Translations under genes and position numbers: made by a program | Notes under the pieces: generated by a model | What the model was told of the DNA's origin: nothing | What the model saw: the letters and a program-made list of their open reading frames with translations, nothing else | The model's database searches: none | NCBI RefSeq assembly: GCF_007981265.1 | Contig: NZ_CP034363.1 | Span: 3,472,001-3,536,000, forward strand | Reading direction: 5' to 3' | From: Pantoea sp. CCBC3-3-1 | GTDB taxonomy: Bacteria; Pseudomonadota; Gammaproteobacteria; Enterobacterales; Enterobacteriaceae | Length of the DNA: 64,000 nucleotides | Shown here: positions 8,558 through 16,593 of the stretch, one piece after another | Layout: each line of letters starts with the position of its first letter | How positions within the stretch are numbered: position 1 is the stretch's first letter

Positions 8558-9666
8558 ATTATTGGTCTCGGAGGTTGATGAAAACGGCCTTTTGATGAAC
8601 TGAAATAACCAGCACAGGAAGACTTCTGAGTGCATTCATCACATTCTTTGGGATAGTAATTTTTCCAGTCAGAGATGGATTGTGTAGCAAAACCCCATGC
8701 CCTTTCAGGAAGGTGGCATAATGGATAATTGAAGATGGTAAGAGGGATTCCTGACCTGTGTGCAGTGTCTACAGCCGAAAGGATTTGTTCGCTGTATTTG
8801 TCGTGCTCAATGAAGATTGATGACCAGTTCTTACGGGCCCATCCAATCGACTCTAACCCCATCAGGGAAATCTGATTGATGTTCGAGAACACACGACCAG
8901 CAAACTCTACTATGTCATCAAGATCTGTGTAGTTCGCCTGAGTAGGGATGACTCTCAGTTCGATGTTGATACCTGAATTACCGGCATTGATCAGTCCCCT
9001 GACTGTTTCATCAAAAGCTCCCTCGCTTCCGACCAGATAGTCGTGCACAGATGCTCTTGAAGAATAAAGCGGTATCCCAAACGTGATTTTGATCTTATCG
9101 CTTCTTTCCTTCATCTGCTGGGTAAAGCTGACATCCGCAAACTTCCGTCCGTTGGTTAGAACATGCAGTGCTGTGTCAGGAGAGTTTTCGATGATGAAGT
9201 CCAGAAAATGCAGGAAGTCTTCGCCATAGAGCAAAGGCTCTCCCCCGCTCACTCCCACTACTCCATTCAGAGAGAAGGAAGCGATAGCGAGAGCTGACTG
9301 GTTGAGAAGCCAGTCATCGTTTCCAGCTTTAGGAGGCTGAGAACAAAACAGGCAACTGTTGTTGCACCTTTCAGTGACAAGAACTGTGTTGTGGTTTGCT
9401 CTACGGGACAGTATCACCCGGAGCATGTTGCCGTTGTTGACGATCCCAATGTCACCATCTTCAATGGAATCGAAAAGTTCCTGGCTCACAATTGAGTCTG
9501 CAAAATATGCAGGCAGTCTGGAATCGAGTTGTGTTGCAGTGACAAGCAAATTTGGCAGATAGAATTGAGGATTCTCGGGCTTGGTTTTACACAGGCAATA
9601 GAAGCCTTGCTGAACTGGTAAGTCTGATGAAAACCGAAAAATATCGTTTCTCAGCACCTCAGACAT
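8554..9666 (-). CDS. hxsC: HxsC, His-Xaa-Ser system radical SAM maturase
   Basis: A 370-residue radical SAM enzyme. The [4Fe-4S] motif is CNNSCLFC (C101, C105, C108), and GVSGGEPLLYG provides the SAM-contacting GGEP motif. Extra cysteines near the C-terminus (CDECTQKSSC) suggest a further iron-sulfur site. The start at 9666 (MSEVLRND) overlaps hxsB by eight bases and has AGGTGG about five bases upstream; the frame is open further upstream inside hxsB, but that is not needed. It belongs to the hxsDBCA operon and presumably modifies the His-Xaa-Ser repeats of HxsA together with HxsB. The chemistry is unknown to me. Confidence 0.9.
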   Translation of the reverse strand: MSEVLRNDIFRFSSDLPVQQGFYCLCKTKPENPQFYLPNLLVTATQLDSRLPAYFADSIVSQELFDSIEDGDIGIVNNGNMLRVILSRRANHNTVLVTERCNNSCLFCSQPPKAGNDDWLLNQSALAIASFSLNGVVGVSGGEPLLYGEDFLHFLDFIIENSPDTALHVLTNGRKFADVSFTQQMKERSDKIKITFGIPLYSSRASVHDYLVGSEGAFDETVRGLINAGNSGINIELRVIPTQANYTDLDDIVEFAGRVFSNINQISLMGLESIGWARKNWSSIFIEHDKYSEQILSAVDTAHRSGIPLTIFNYPLCHLPERAWGFATQSISDWKNYYPKECDECTQKSSCAGYFSSSKGRFHQPPRPII

Positions 9667-11053
9667 AAGCCCACCTTTTGAGCATCTCAGCCATTGGTCC
9701 ATCCTGAGAGATTTCATTCAGCAGGAAGCGGAACATCCCTTTATGATACTGGCAGAAGGTTGACCGACTCTTGTCACCAACAGGCTCGCCATGAACACTG
9801 ATGTTCTGACAAGGATCTGCTCCACAGAAAGGCTGATATGCGCAGGTGTCACAACCTGGCATGGCGAAGTTGAATGATGATGAGAGAGCGGAACGGTAGT
9901 ATTCGTTGCTACTGAATGAGAGTGAAGCAAACTCTCCTGCACTGAAATCTGCTTCGGGATTTACTTTCTGAAGCATACGGCTTTCATCGCTGCCGTATAC
10001 CTTGCCGTCATAGTTAAACAGGATGCAGTTCAGCACGACTCCACTTGGTGATTTCAGATCTGCATAACCACTGAAACCCGGATTAAAAATCCGCTTTAGA
10101 TGGATAGAGGCTGAGTGCTCAACGACAGGTATGCCTTTCTGATTCTGAAGCAACACTTCCTGCATTAACTTCTTATAGAACTCAAAATATTCAGGCATTG
10201 AAAAAGTGAAGCTCTGCTTCTGAGCAAACCCGTAGGGACTTACAGGCCGGATAAACATGTCAGTGATGCCAAGAGACAGATGAGCATCAACTATGGAAGC
10301 TGGCTCTTTTGTCAGCTCCTTAGTAACTGTGGTTACCGTAGCTACCCGGTTTGCTCCCAGCTCTTCTGTAATTTTTCTAATGCCCGTGACGGCTTTGTTG
10401 TGAGCCTGAGAGTCGGTGAGGATACGGTTTTTATTATGGACGGCTTCGTTACCATCAAGAGAGACAGAAAAGGTGATATTCCGTTCTTTAACCCAAGAGA
10501 GGATGCTTTCATCGAGTATTGAAAGGCTCGTAGCAATAACCATTTCGAAAGCACCACTACCTAATGAACTATCGCACTCTTCATAAATTGCCTGGACGAG
10601 ATCGAACCTGAGAAGCGGTTCTCCGCCCTGCACTTCAATCTTGTAAGGTGAAGTGCCCAGTTTTTTAATGGTGCTGACGATTTGCGGTATCAGTTCTGGG
10701 TTGAGGTCATAGCCGTCAGCAGTGACCGATGCTCTGCTGACCTGGCAATACTTGCATGTATGATCGCACCTGAGAGTCGGCACAATCATGAAAATAGGTC
10801 TGACGGCCAGTTCGTTCATCAGTCGCTTGGCAAAGGCAGAACTCAGTGAGGCTTTTGAAACTGCCTGATTCGCATCGTCTGCAATGAACAATCTGCTTTC
10901 AAGTAGCCGGGAGGTTGTTTGTTCAGGAGGGAATTTGTTATCGGCAAGGAGATGTAGTTCTTCGTTATCGACGAAGCTGTGAAAGCCAGCAAGGTTGCTG
11001 ATGAAGACTTTGCCATTGCTCAGGCGGTCAAAGTTGAATGGCATCGTATTCAT
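9659..11053 (-). CDS. hxsB: HxsB, His-Xaa-Ser system radical SAM/SPASM maturase
   Basis: A 464-residue radical SAM enzyme with a SPASM-type C-terminus. The cluster motif is CDHTCKYC (C96, C100, C103), EVQGGEPLLRFD is the GGEP motif, and CDTCAYQPFCGADPC holds auxiliary-cluster cysteines near residue 415. SPASM proteins commonly modify ribosomally made peptides. The gene starts with an ATGA overlap to the hxsD stop and overlaps hxsC by eight bases, so the whole unit is translationally coupled. It fits TIGR03978 (HxsB). Confidence 0.92.
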   Translation of the reverse strand: MNTMPFNFDRLSNGKVFISNLAGFHSFVDNEELHLLADNKFPPEQTTSRLLESRLFIADDANQAVSKASLSSAFAKRLMNELAVRPIFMIVPTLRCDHTCKYCQVSRASVTADGYDLNPELIPQIVSTIKKLGTSPYKIEVQGGEPLLRFDLVQAIYEECDSSLGSGAFEMVIATSLSILDESILSWVKERNITFSVSLDGNEAVHNKNRILTDSQAHNKAVTGIRKITEELGANRVATVTTVTKELTKEPASIVDAHLSLGITDMFIRPVSPYGFAQKQSFTFSMPEYFEFYKKLMQEVLLQNQKGIPVVEHSASIHLKRIFNPGFSGYADLKSPSGVVLNCILFNYDGKVYGSDESRMLQKVNPEADFSAGEFASLSFSSNEYYRSALSSSFNFAMPGCDTCAYQPFCGADPCQNISVHGEPVGDKSRSTFCQYHKGMFRFLLNEISQDGPMAEMLKRWAYV

Positions 11054-11322
11054 TGAAATAGTCTCGAATCAATACTCCTCAGAACATTGTCGATGATAGA
11101 ACTCCTGACCTGTCCGGTATGAGCCTGAAGCTTCTCCCTGAGCTTGTAGTCATTCAGTAGTCGTTCGAACTCGAACTCAACTTCGTCGTTCCAGTCTTCG
11201 AACGAGACGAGCCAGTGCTCATCGTCTTCATCAAGCTTCCAGCGGGCGACATTACTCATCCAGTAGAGACTGTTCCGCAATATCCATTCTGAATATTCGT
11301 TTTTACTTATGATTTTTTTCAT
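11050..11322 (-). CDS. hxsD: HxsD, His-Xaa-Ser system accessory protein
   Basis: A small protein of about 90 residues (MKKIISKNEYSEWILRN onwards) with no cysteine motif. It contains SLYWMSNVARWKLDEDDEHWLVSFEDW and a charged C-terminal helical region. Its size and position immediately before hxsB fit HxsD (TIGR03976), possibly a peptide-recognition partner for the maturases. The start at 11322 has GGG eight bases upstream; ATGs at 11328 and further upstream are also possible. It is the first gene of the operon, facing a 0.3-kb divergent control region. Confidence 0.75.
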   Translation of the reverse strand: MKKIISKNEYSEWILRNSLYWMSNVARWKLDEDDEHWLVSFEDWNDEVEFEFERLLNDYKLREKLQAHTGQVRSSIIDNVLRSIDSRLFQ

Positions 11323-11384
11323 TAACATAGCCCATATGGAATTGAAAAAAAGCAACTTATTAGAAAGCAAAGATTTTTAAAAAA

Positions 11385-11398
11385 GTGACAAATGTCAC
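11385..11398. promoter_or_regulatory. Palindrome GTGACA-AA-TGTCAC in the hxsD upstream region
   Basis: A perfect 6-bp inverted repeat with a 2-base centre lies about 60 bases upstream of hxsD, between it and the divergent gene at 11636. The form fits an operator for a dimeric regulator. No regulator gene for it is identified. Confidence 0.4.
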
Positions 11399-11635
11399 CC
11401 CAATAAAAAAACAATCAGCCTCAGCGCAAACCATTGATTTAAAAGCACATATCAATAAAAATTACAGAAAAATCCTATAGAAAGATAATAAATTCTGCGC
11501 AACGTCTTGTAAATCAATTTTACCTCGATCAATAAGTTAATTTACTATATAAAAGGTTTTTAATGATATGGTTGCATAAAGTCGCTGTTTGAAGGTTCGA
11601 CTAACTCATTGAATTAATTGGAATTGAGAGGCAAG

Positions 11636-12538
11636 ATGAAACTGGAAGAAGCATTTAGCTTAGAGTTAAGAAGATTAGTCAGTGCAGATGATGCTGATCG
11701 TGCATTTAACAAGGCTATAACCTCTAAGCACATGTTCAAATGTCCAGATACCAAATGTGATGCTCAGGTGACATGTGCAAATTTAGATAAACCTAAATCG
11801 TTTCGTAAACGAGACCCTTACTTTATTTTTGTATCTGAACATATTCAGGGATGTCCAATCGGGGAAAATATTGTTCGTGAGCTAAGAAAAAGTAAAAAAG
11901 GAATGAAAGATCCAGAAGCTCTTTCCTATATAAATGATGATGTTATTGAACTTGATCTTTCATCAGGCAGAAGAAAAATTTTAAAAGATGATAATGTTGA
12001 GAATGAGAAATCGGACCCATCATCCTCAAACAGAAATCAAAAAAAAAGCTCGGATGAGGATACACATCAGAAAAGACATTCCCGTAAAAGACTCTCTGGT
12101 TTGGTAGAAGCTTTCTTGGCCGGAGAAGAGCGATTTGTAGAAACAATTGATGGAAAAATTCATATTAAGGATCTTTTTATACCTATATCAGCAAAGCAGG
12201 ATATTTCTATCCTTCCTGATGAACCTAAAATATATCATGGCAAGGCTTGGCTTAATAAAATAAAAGATTATTATCAAGTAAGATTTAACTCTGATATGGT
12301 TTGTGGTGAATTAAAATGTAAGCCCACTTTTTTTATTCCCGCCAGCTTGGTAAATGATGAATCAAATTTGGTAAGGACATCAAGAGCTAATTTAGATAAA
12401 TTAACTTCTTCAAAGCCTACCAAGCTACTTAATATGTTTATTTTTAGCAGTGTACCTCCTGTTAAAAGCAATAAAGGAAACCATATTAACTTCTTATTAA
12501 ATGACATGACTCACATTTATTTTAAGAGCACAGAATAA
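11636..12538 (+). CDS. Unknown protein with possible N-terminal zinc site, 300 aa
   Basis: I do not recognise this family. The N-terminal region holds a possible metal site: FKCPDTKCDAQVTC then HIQGCPIG, about residues 35-80, loosely like the Cys/His pattern of CoiA-like proteins. A charged, Ser/Lys-rich linker follows (about residues 120-150), then a C-terminal alpha/beta region (FRPI-free, KIYHGKAWLNKIKDYYQVRF, FFIPASLV). The start is the ATG at 11636, five bases after GAGAGG; an upstream TTG in frame is less likely. It is transcribed divergently from hxsD and may share its control region. AT-rich like the rest of the island. Confidence 0.7.
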   Translation: MKLEEAFSLELRRLVSADDADRAFNKAITSKHMFKCPDTKCDAQVTCANLDKPKSFRKRDPYFIFVSEHIQGCPIGENIVRELRKSKKGMKDPEALSYINDDVIELDLSSGRRKILKDDNVENEKSDPSSSNRNQKKSSDEDTHQKRHSRKRLSGLVEAFLAGEERFVETIDGKIHIKDLFIPISAKQDISILPDEPKIYHGKAWLNKIKDYYQVRFNSDMVCGELKCKPTFFIPASLVNDESNLVRTSRANLDKLTSSKPTKLLNMFIFSSVPPVKSNKGNHINFLLNDMTHIYFKSTE

Positions 12539-12698
12539 GCATTGATTAACTCCCACTTCAACACAAAAGGAATCTATGTCAGTATGGATTTTAATATTAG
12601 GTTGGACTATATGACATCCAACAAATCAGGATAACTTCAGGCTGATGCCTCTTAATTATAGGACAGTATATGATTAATAAAATAGGTAGCGATAGCCA

Positions 12699-12718
12699 TG
12701 TAAGATAATTATCTTACA
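12699..12718. repeat. Perfect 20-bp palindrome TGTAAGATAA/TTATCTTACA
   Basis: TGTAAGATAATTATCTTACA is its own reverse complement with no spacer. It lies in a 458-base gene-free stretch, 140 bases upstream of six phased 10-bp repeats. It could be an operator, a recombinase core site or part of an origin or partition locus. Confidence 0.6.
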
Positions 12719-12860
12719 GCTTAACTTACTACCCTAATTCATCCGATAAAATCATTTCCATATTTTTTTCGTAAAGAAAAGCAGTAAAGCTTTCTTTGAG
12801 ATATCATTTCTCTCATAAGCCTTATTTATTTTTTAAAGCATATATTATCATTAAAAATTT

Positions 12861-12920
12861 TAATGAATTTTAATGAATTTTAATGAATTTTAATGAATTT
12901 TAATGAATTTTAATGAATTT
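12861..12920 (+). repeat. Six perfect tandem copies of a 10-bp unit (TAATGAATTT)
   Basis: Six exact head-to-tail copies with a seventh degenerate unit on the left. The period is close to one helical turn, so the AATTTT tracts lie on the same face of the DNA and should bend it. They end about 75 bases before the gene at 12997. A role as iterons, a centromere-like site or a bent promoter element is open. Confidence 0.85.
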
Positions 12921-12996
12921 TAAAGCAAATGGAATAGAATTTCATTATATCACATCAAGTAAATGACTTTTAGAAACTCTCATACTGGAGGCGAAA

Positions 12997-13623
12997 ATGG
13001 CGGGACAAGATTCAAGGAAATCAAATCGGGACTTAGTTTTATTTTCAGCGGCAGTTATAGCCTGCATATTCATTGTATCATTCGCAATAATTTATGTTCC
13101 AAAAATCTATGAACAGTATCCATTAATTGAAAAATACACACCAAACAAACTCGCAGAAAATGCAATTAAGCTTCTTCCTTTCTTAGGATCTTTAATATTA
13201 TTTGCTTTATATAAAAATAATAAAAAATCAATTAAGGCTTTTAATGATTTTATTATAGCAATAATTGGCACGTCAGCATTATATGCTATCTTTTGCCTGG
13301 GCAACGATGATTTAATAAAAAACGTATACTACCAAACTCTTTCAAGTTTATTTGTTTTTACAGCAAAACTATTATTAATGATGTGTAGCATTAGCAAAGT
13401 AATTATTACTTTTTTAGAGTTTAAAGATGAAAGAAAAAAAGAAATAGATAGTCATAATGATAAGAACTTCACATCTAAAGCTCATTCTGTATCAATATCA
13501 AAAAAATCAACAATAATATTAGGGCTTGTAGCTTTGATTATTTACACAATCGAAAAAAAAGGTTCACCTATCCAGAAAATCATTTCTAAAGAAGATAAAA
13601 ATGACAATGGCCGTTGTAATTAA
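12997..13623 (+). CDS. Unknown membrane protein, 208 aa
   Basis: Not recognised. Four or five hydrophobic segments are visible: LVLFSAAVIACIFIVSFAII near residue 14, LPFLGSLILFALY near residue 60, FIIAIIGTSALYAIF near residue 85, LSSLFVFTAKLLLMM near residue 115 and IILGLVALIIYTI near residue 172. A lysine/glutamate-rich loop lies before the last. GGAGG precedes the ATG by seven bases, a good ribosome site. It stands alone, with phased repeats upstream and a convergent small membrane gene at its 3' end. Confidence 0.65.
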   Translation: MAGQDSRKSNRDLVLFSAAVIACIFIVSFAIIYVPKIYEQYPLIEKYTPNKLAENAIKLLPFLGSLILFALYKNNKKSIKAFNDFIIAIIGTSALYAIFCLGNDDLIKNVYYQTLSSLFVFTAKLLLMMCSISKVIITFLEFKDERKKEIDSHNDKNFTSKAHSVSISKKSTIILGLVALIIYTIEKKGSPIQKIISKEDKNDNGRCN

Positions 13624-13803
13624 AAATATATCACATAATATCACAAACGAAGATAAAACGTATTGTGCATTCATAACTGCCGGTTGAAAATCGTATTTAA
13701 ACATATTGGAAAATAAGCCAGGGTTTTTTAGCAAATAGATTAAATTTAGAATATTCGACATCCCCAAAACTAAAAAAGTTAAAATGTATTTTATTTTCAT
13801 CAT
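13564..13803 (-). CDS. Small unknown membrane protein, 79 aa
   Basis: Two hydrophobic segments are visible (YILTFLVLGMSNILNLIYLL and YVLSSFVILCDIFLITTAIVIFIFF). AAAGGTGGC stands directly before the ATG pair at 13803 and 13800, supporting translation. The 3' end overlaps the convergent gene at 12997-13623 by about 60 bases. No family recognised. It may be real, but short hydrophobic frames also arise by chance in AT-rich DNA. Confidence 0.45.
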   Translation of the reverse strand: MMKIKYILTFLVLGMSNILNLIYLLKNPGLFSNMFKYDFQPAVMNAQYVLSSFVILCDIFLITTAIVIFIFFRNDFLDR

Positions 13804-13884
13804 GCCACCTTTTATTAAACTAATACAATCAACATTAATAAATATAATTCAGGTGTCAATAGCATAAAAATATTAAATTATTTA

Positions 13885-14065
13885 ATTTTTTTTAGCAAGG
13901 GCTAACTGAGCGATGCTCAGTTGCCTTGCTTTTCCCGCCCTTCGGTTGAAAAAGGAAAATCAAGTTCAAAACCAACACCTAAAGCATTGACACAATTGCA
14001 TATTATGATATTAATTTATACATAGCATACGGACTTGCTATCAATTAAATATCAAAGGAGTTGAT
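13885..14065 (+). other. Candidate origin of transfer (oriT)
   Basis: This gene-free stretch directly precedes mobC and the relaxase, the usual oriT position. It contains a long hairpin at 13894-13930 (AGCAAGG, then AACTGAGC-GAT-GCTCAGTT, then CCTTGCT, followed by TTTT) and a second inverted repeat ATAGCA/TGCTAT at 14022-14041 flanking TACGGACT, of the form that relaxases recognise next to nic. No gene reads through the long hairpin that would need it as a terminator, since the neighbouring small gene reads away. The nic position cannot be given from sequence alone. Confidence 0.5.
13987..14014 (+). promoter_or_regulatory. Probable mobC-mobA promoter
   Basis: TTGACA (13987-13992) is followed after 16 bases by TATTAA (14009-14014). 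The mobC ATG at 14066 has AAAGGAG six bases upstream. The ATAGCA/TGCTAT inverted repeat just downstream of the -10 would allow the Mob proteins to regulate their own promoter. Confidence 0.5.
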
Positions 14066-14458
14066 ATGGAAAAATTTAATAATATATTCGATGATGAATT
14101 CCCTTCGTCTTTTACTGATAATATTCAATCCAATAAATTACCACCTAACCGTATTCGCAAGCACACAATAACTGTTCGTCTAAATGACATAGAACTTGCC
14201 AAAGTAAATGGTTCACGAAATCAGCTCAGTAAAAGCTGTTGGCTGAGATCCTCAGCGCTTCAGCAACTCCCTCCATCTGTTCCTGAACTCAACAAAGAAG
14301 CTTGGCAACAACTAACGGCTTCACTACAAAAACTCAACGATCTTGGGTCATTCCTTCTCCGCAGAGGGGAAGATGCTCAGCCTCTCTCACAAGAGTTAAC
14401 TGCTTTGAAAGCCAAACTGTCGCATGTAAGAGATGCTTTGCTGAGTGTTGAAAAGTGA
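14066..14458 (+). CDS. mobC: MobC-like relaxosome accessory protein
   Basis: A 130-residue protein with a ribbon-helix-helix type DNA-binding segment (HTITVRLNDIELAKVNGSRNQLSKSCWLRSSAL, about residues 33-66) and a C-terminal helix. Such MobC proteins bind oriT and help the relaxase nick. It lies nine bases upstream of the relaxase gene on the same strand. Together they make the island mobilisable by a helper conjugative system, since no mating-pair genes are present. Confidence 0.82.
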   Translation: MEKFNNIFDDEFPSSFTDNIQSNKLPPNRIRKHTITVRLNDIELAKVNGSRNQLSKSCWLRSSALQQLPPSVPELNKEAWQQLTASLQKLNDLGSFLLRRGEDAQPLSQELTALKAKLSHVRDALLSVEK

Positions 14459-14467
14459 TCGTCCCAG

Positions 14468-15580
14468 ATGAAGGGTATGAATAAAATAAAAAGGGGGAAG
14501 AACTTCCGGGGTGTCGTCTCGTATGCTCTTTCCCCTGCCCCTCATCACTCAACCGCTCCCCTTGTGATAGGAGGAAACCTGGTAGGCATTTCAGTGGAGG
14601 CGTTGACAGCAGAGTTCACCAGAACTCTACAACTGAGAGAAGATGTTGAGAAACCTGTATGGCATAACTCGCTACGATTACCAAAGGGCGATTCATTGAC
14701 CAATGAGCAGTGGAAGCTCATTGCCGACGATTACATGAAGCGAATGGGGTTCTCAGACACTCATCTTCGTTGTTATGTCCTACACAATGATGAAGCTGGT
14801 CAGCACATACACATCATTGCTTCCCGTATAAACGTTTTAGTAGGTGGCCAACTTTACCTGGGTAGGAACGAGAATCTCGTTAGCACCAGAATCATTCCAG
14901 ACCTTGAACGGGATCATCAGCTCACCAGAACGAAAGGTCCTTCTCCTGCTAAACCGCCTCAGAAGCAAAGAAAGCTTACTCGTAACGAAAAGATGATGCA
15001 GGACAGAACCGGAGAGAAACCTTCTAAAAAAGTGATACAGGAAGCTGTAGATGCGATCCTTACCTTCTTCCCAACCATCACTATCGAAGACTTCATATAT
15101 GAATTACAAAAGCAAAACATATCAGCGACAGCAAACATCGCATCTACAGGCAAGATGAACGGTTTTTCATTTGAGCATCAGGGAGTCGCTTTTAAGGCAT
15201 CACAGCTCGGTAAGGCATACAGTTGGTCAAATATGAGTAAGCGAATCACCGTGACTCAACCAATAGAGGCTGTTGCTCATGAATCGAAATCGATTACCGA
15301 CAAAGAAAACGTTTCGAATCCAATTGAAGTTCCTCCCACAGCTACACCAACACCCCTTACGGCAAATTTCAAAGAACATATCCGATCTCGCTGGTTGCAA
15401 TGGATACCCTACCTCGACGAGCTTGTTGCCAGTTTAAAAGCTGTTAGTTCAACGATACTCAATCCTCTCAAAAGTAATGTCATCTATACAGCAATACGAA
15501 CCGGCAACTCTGAAGCACCAAAGATATCTGAGGTAAATTCTCAAGACTCGGCAAGAAAACCGCAATTTAAACCTCTTTAA
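14468..15580 (+). CDS. mobA: MobA/relaxase-mobilization nuclease
   Basis: A 370-residue relaxase of the relaxase/mobilization nuclease family (pfam03432-like). The metal-binding histidines are seen as H106 and H113-I-H115 within HNDEAGQHIHIIASR. SLRLPKGDSLTNEQW and DDYMKRMGF are the usual conserved boxes before it. The catalytic tyrosine is probably Y19 (GVVSYA). The C-terminal third is unlike a primase and is probably the accessory DNA-binding part. An alternative ATG lies three codons downstream. With mobC and the upstream hairpins it forms the transfer module of an integrative mobilisable element. Confidence 0.85.
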   Translation: MKGMNKIKRGKNFRGVVSYALSPAPHHSTAPLVIGGNLVGISVEALTAEFTRTLQLREDVEKPVWHNSLRLPKGDSLTNEQWKLIADDYMKRMGFSDTHLRCYVLHNDEAGQHIHIIASRINVLVGGQLYLGRNENLVSTRIIPDLERDHQLTRTKGPSPAKPPQKQRKLTRNEKMMQDRTGEKPSKKVIQEAVDAILTFFPTITIEDFIYELQKQNISATANIASTGKMNGFSFEHQGVAFKASQLGKAYSWSNMSKRITVTQPIEAVAHESKSITDKENVSNPIEVPPTATPTPLTANFKEHIRSRWLQWIPYLDELVASLKAVSSTILNPLKSNVIYTAIRTGNSEAPKISEVNSQDSARKPQFKPL

Positions 15581-15663
15581 ACGGCTAGTTTTCAGATAGT
15601 TAAAATCATTCCCTAAGCCAAACACAACAAATATTTTCATTTCAAATCAGATTGATAGATAAA

Positions 15664-15737
15664 AACGATCGATCGTTATTACTGATCAATTATCTATTCA
15701 TGATAGTCAATGACTATCAAAAGAAAGCGATCGATCG
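15664..15737. repeat. Cluster of three palindromes
   Basis: AACGATCGATCGTT (15664-15677) is a perfect 14-bp palindrome. TGATAGTCA-A-TGACTATCA (15701-15719) is a perfect 9-bp inverted repeat with a 1-base centre. CGATCGATCG (15728-15737) is a second GATCGATC copy. They fill most of the 296-base gap between the relaxase and the next gene. Dam sites (GATC) are repeated in both outer palindromes. This could be a control region or a transfer or replication site. Confidence 0.7.
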
Positions 15738-15876
15738 GTATAAATGATTTGCTAGATCCTGTTTCCTAGCCGTAATGTAACTTCAAACGAAACCACCTAG
15801 CACACTGATTTATCAGCAGAATAAGCTGATGCATACGTGCGCCTTCGATTCAGTGAAACTAACCTTGGAAGAACCT

Positions 15877-16458
15877 ATGACAGCAATGACTGAAGTAAAA
15901 CAGCCAAACTTTCTTATGATGAAAAGGGTATGGATTGCTATTGCACTTCCGATTGTCATTTTCTATTTCTCTGGAGTTCAGGGTTTGGTCCAGCTTGCAA
16001 TCGTATGGGTTTTCGCAAGCATCATGCTCTTGATGTTTGCTTATAAAAAATTCCGCATCAAAAAGTGGAATGCCAGCACCAGAGACCATTTTGGCGAGCA
16101 AGACGGTATGTGGAGTCATGAGTTTGGTCCTACCGCAATGAGGCTTGATGAGAAGCGAAAATTGGTCCATCTCAGAGAAGGCGATAAGCAAAAGACTTAT
16201 CCCTTCTCAGCTATCAAAGAATGGCGATACAACTTGTCTACTACGAGACAAAGAACAGGTATCGATAAGGAAATGGATCGCACCCATGATTTCAGAGAGT
16301 CAGGTTTTTACATTGCTGTAGATGATGTGCAATACCCAGAGTGGCGAGTTATGTTTTTCCCGCAGAAGGGCGATTTCAACTCACAAGAAGGCATTCGGGA
16401 TACGGAACTGCAACTTAAGCGCTGGATGCAAATCTTTGACAACTTAATTAACAGATAA
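15877..16458 (+). CDS. Membrane-anchored DUF4755-like protein, 193 aa
   Basis: Two hydrophobic helices near the N-terminus (VWIAIALPIVIFYF and LVQLAIVWVFASIMLLMFAY) precede a soluble domain of about 130 residues. It contains FSAIKEWRYNL, ESGFYIAVDDVQYPEWRVMFF and a C-terminal W-M-Q-I segment, a pattern I associate with DUF4755. The start (15877) follows TTGGAAGA; an earlier ATG at 15829 lacks a ribosome site. A strong terminator follows. The function is unknown and the family call is tentative. Confidence 0.6.
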   Translation: MTAMTEVKQPNFLMMKRVWIAIALPIVIFYFSGVQGLVQLAIVWVFASIMLLMFAYKKFRIKKWNASTRDHFGEQDGMWSHEFGPTAMRLDEKRKLVHLREGDKQKTYPFSAIKEWRYNLSTTRQRTGIDKEMDRTHDFRESGFYIAVDDVQYPEWRVMFFPQKGDFNSQEGIRDTELQLKRWMQIFDNLINR

Positions 16459-16490
16459 ATTTTAATATCTTATCAATCAATAACTTAACA

Positions 16491-16517
16491 AAACCAATCG
16501 GCTGATTGGTTTTTTTT
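16491..16517 (+). terminator. Rho-independent terminator
   Basis: AAACCAATC-GGCT-GATTGGTTT followed by a run of eight T. It ends the gene at 15877-16458. Confidence 0.9.
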
Positions 16518-16593
16518 ACTTCTTAACTGTAAAGATAAACTTAACCATTCCGATAAGTTCTATGTTTTCACAAAATTTCAATAGGGACTTAGA

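Noticed and set aside
9718..9942. Leftward frame of 74 codons inside hxsB
   Set aside because: It lies wholly within hxsB in another frame, with no independent ribosome site or family; hxsB is clearly the coding frame.
12861..12920. CRISPR array
   Set aside because: The units are 10 bp with no spacers and no cas genes are near; these are simple tandem repeats.
13894..13933. Simple transcription terminator
   Set aside because: No plus-strand gene precedes it (the 79-codon gene reads the other way), so an oriT role before mobC fits better.
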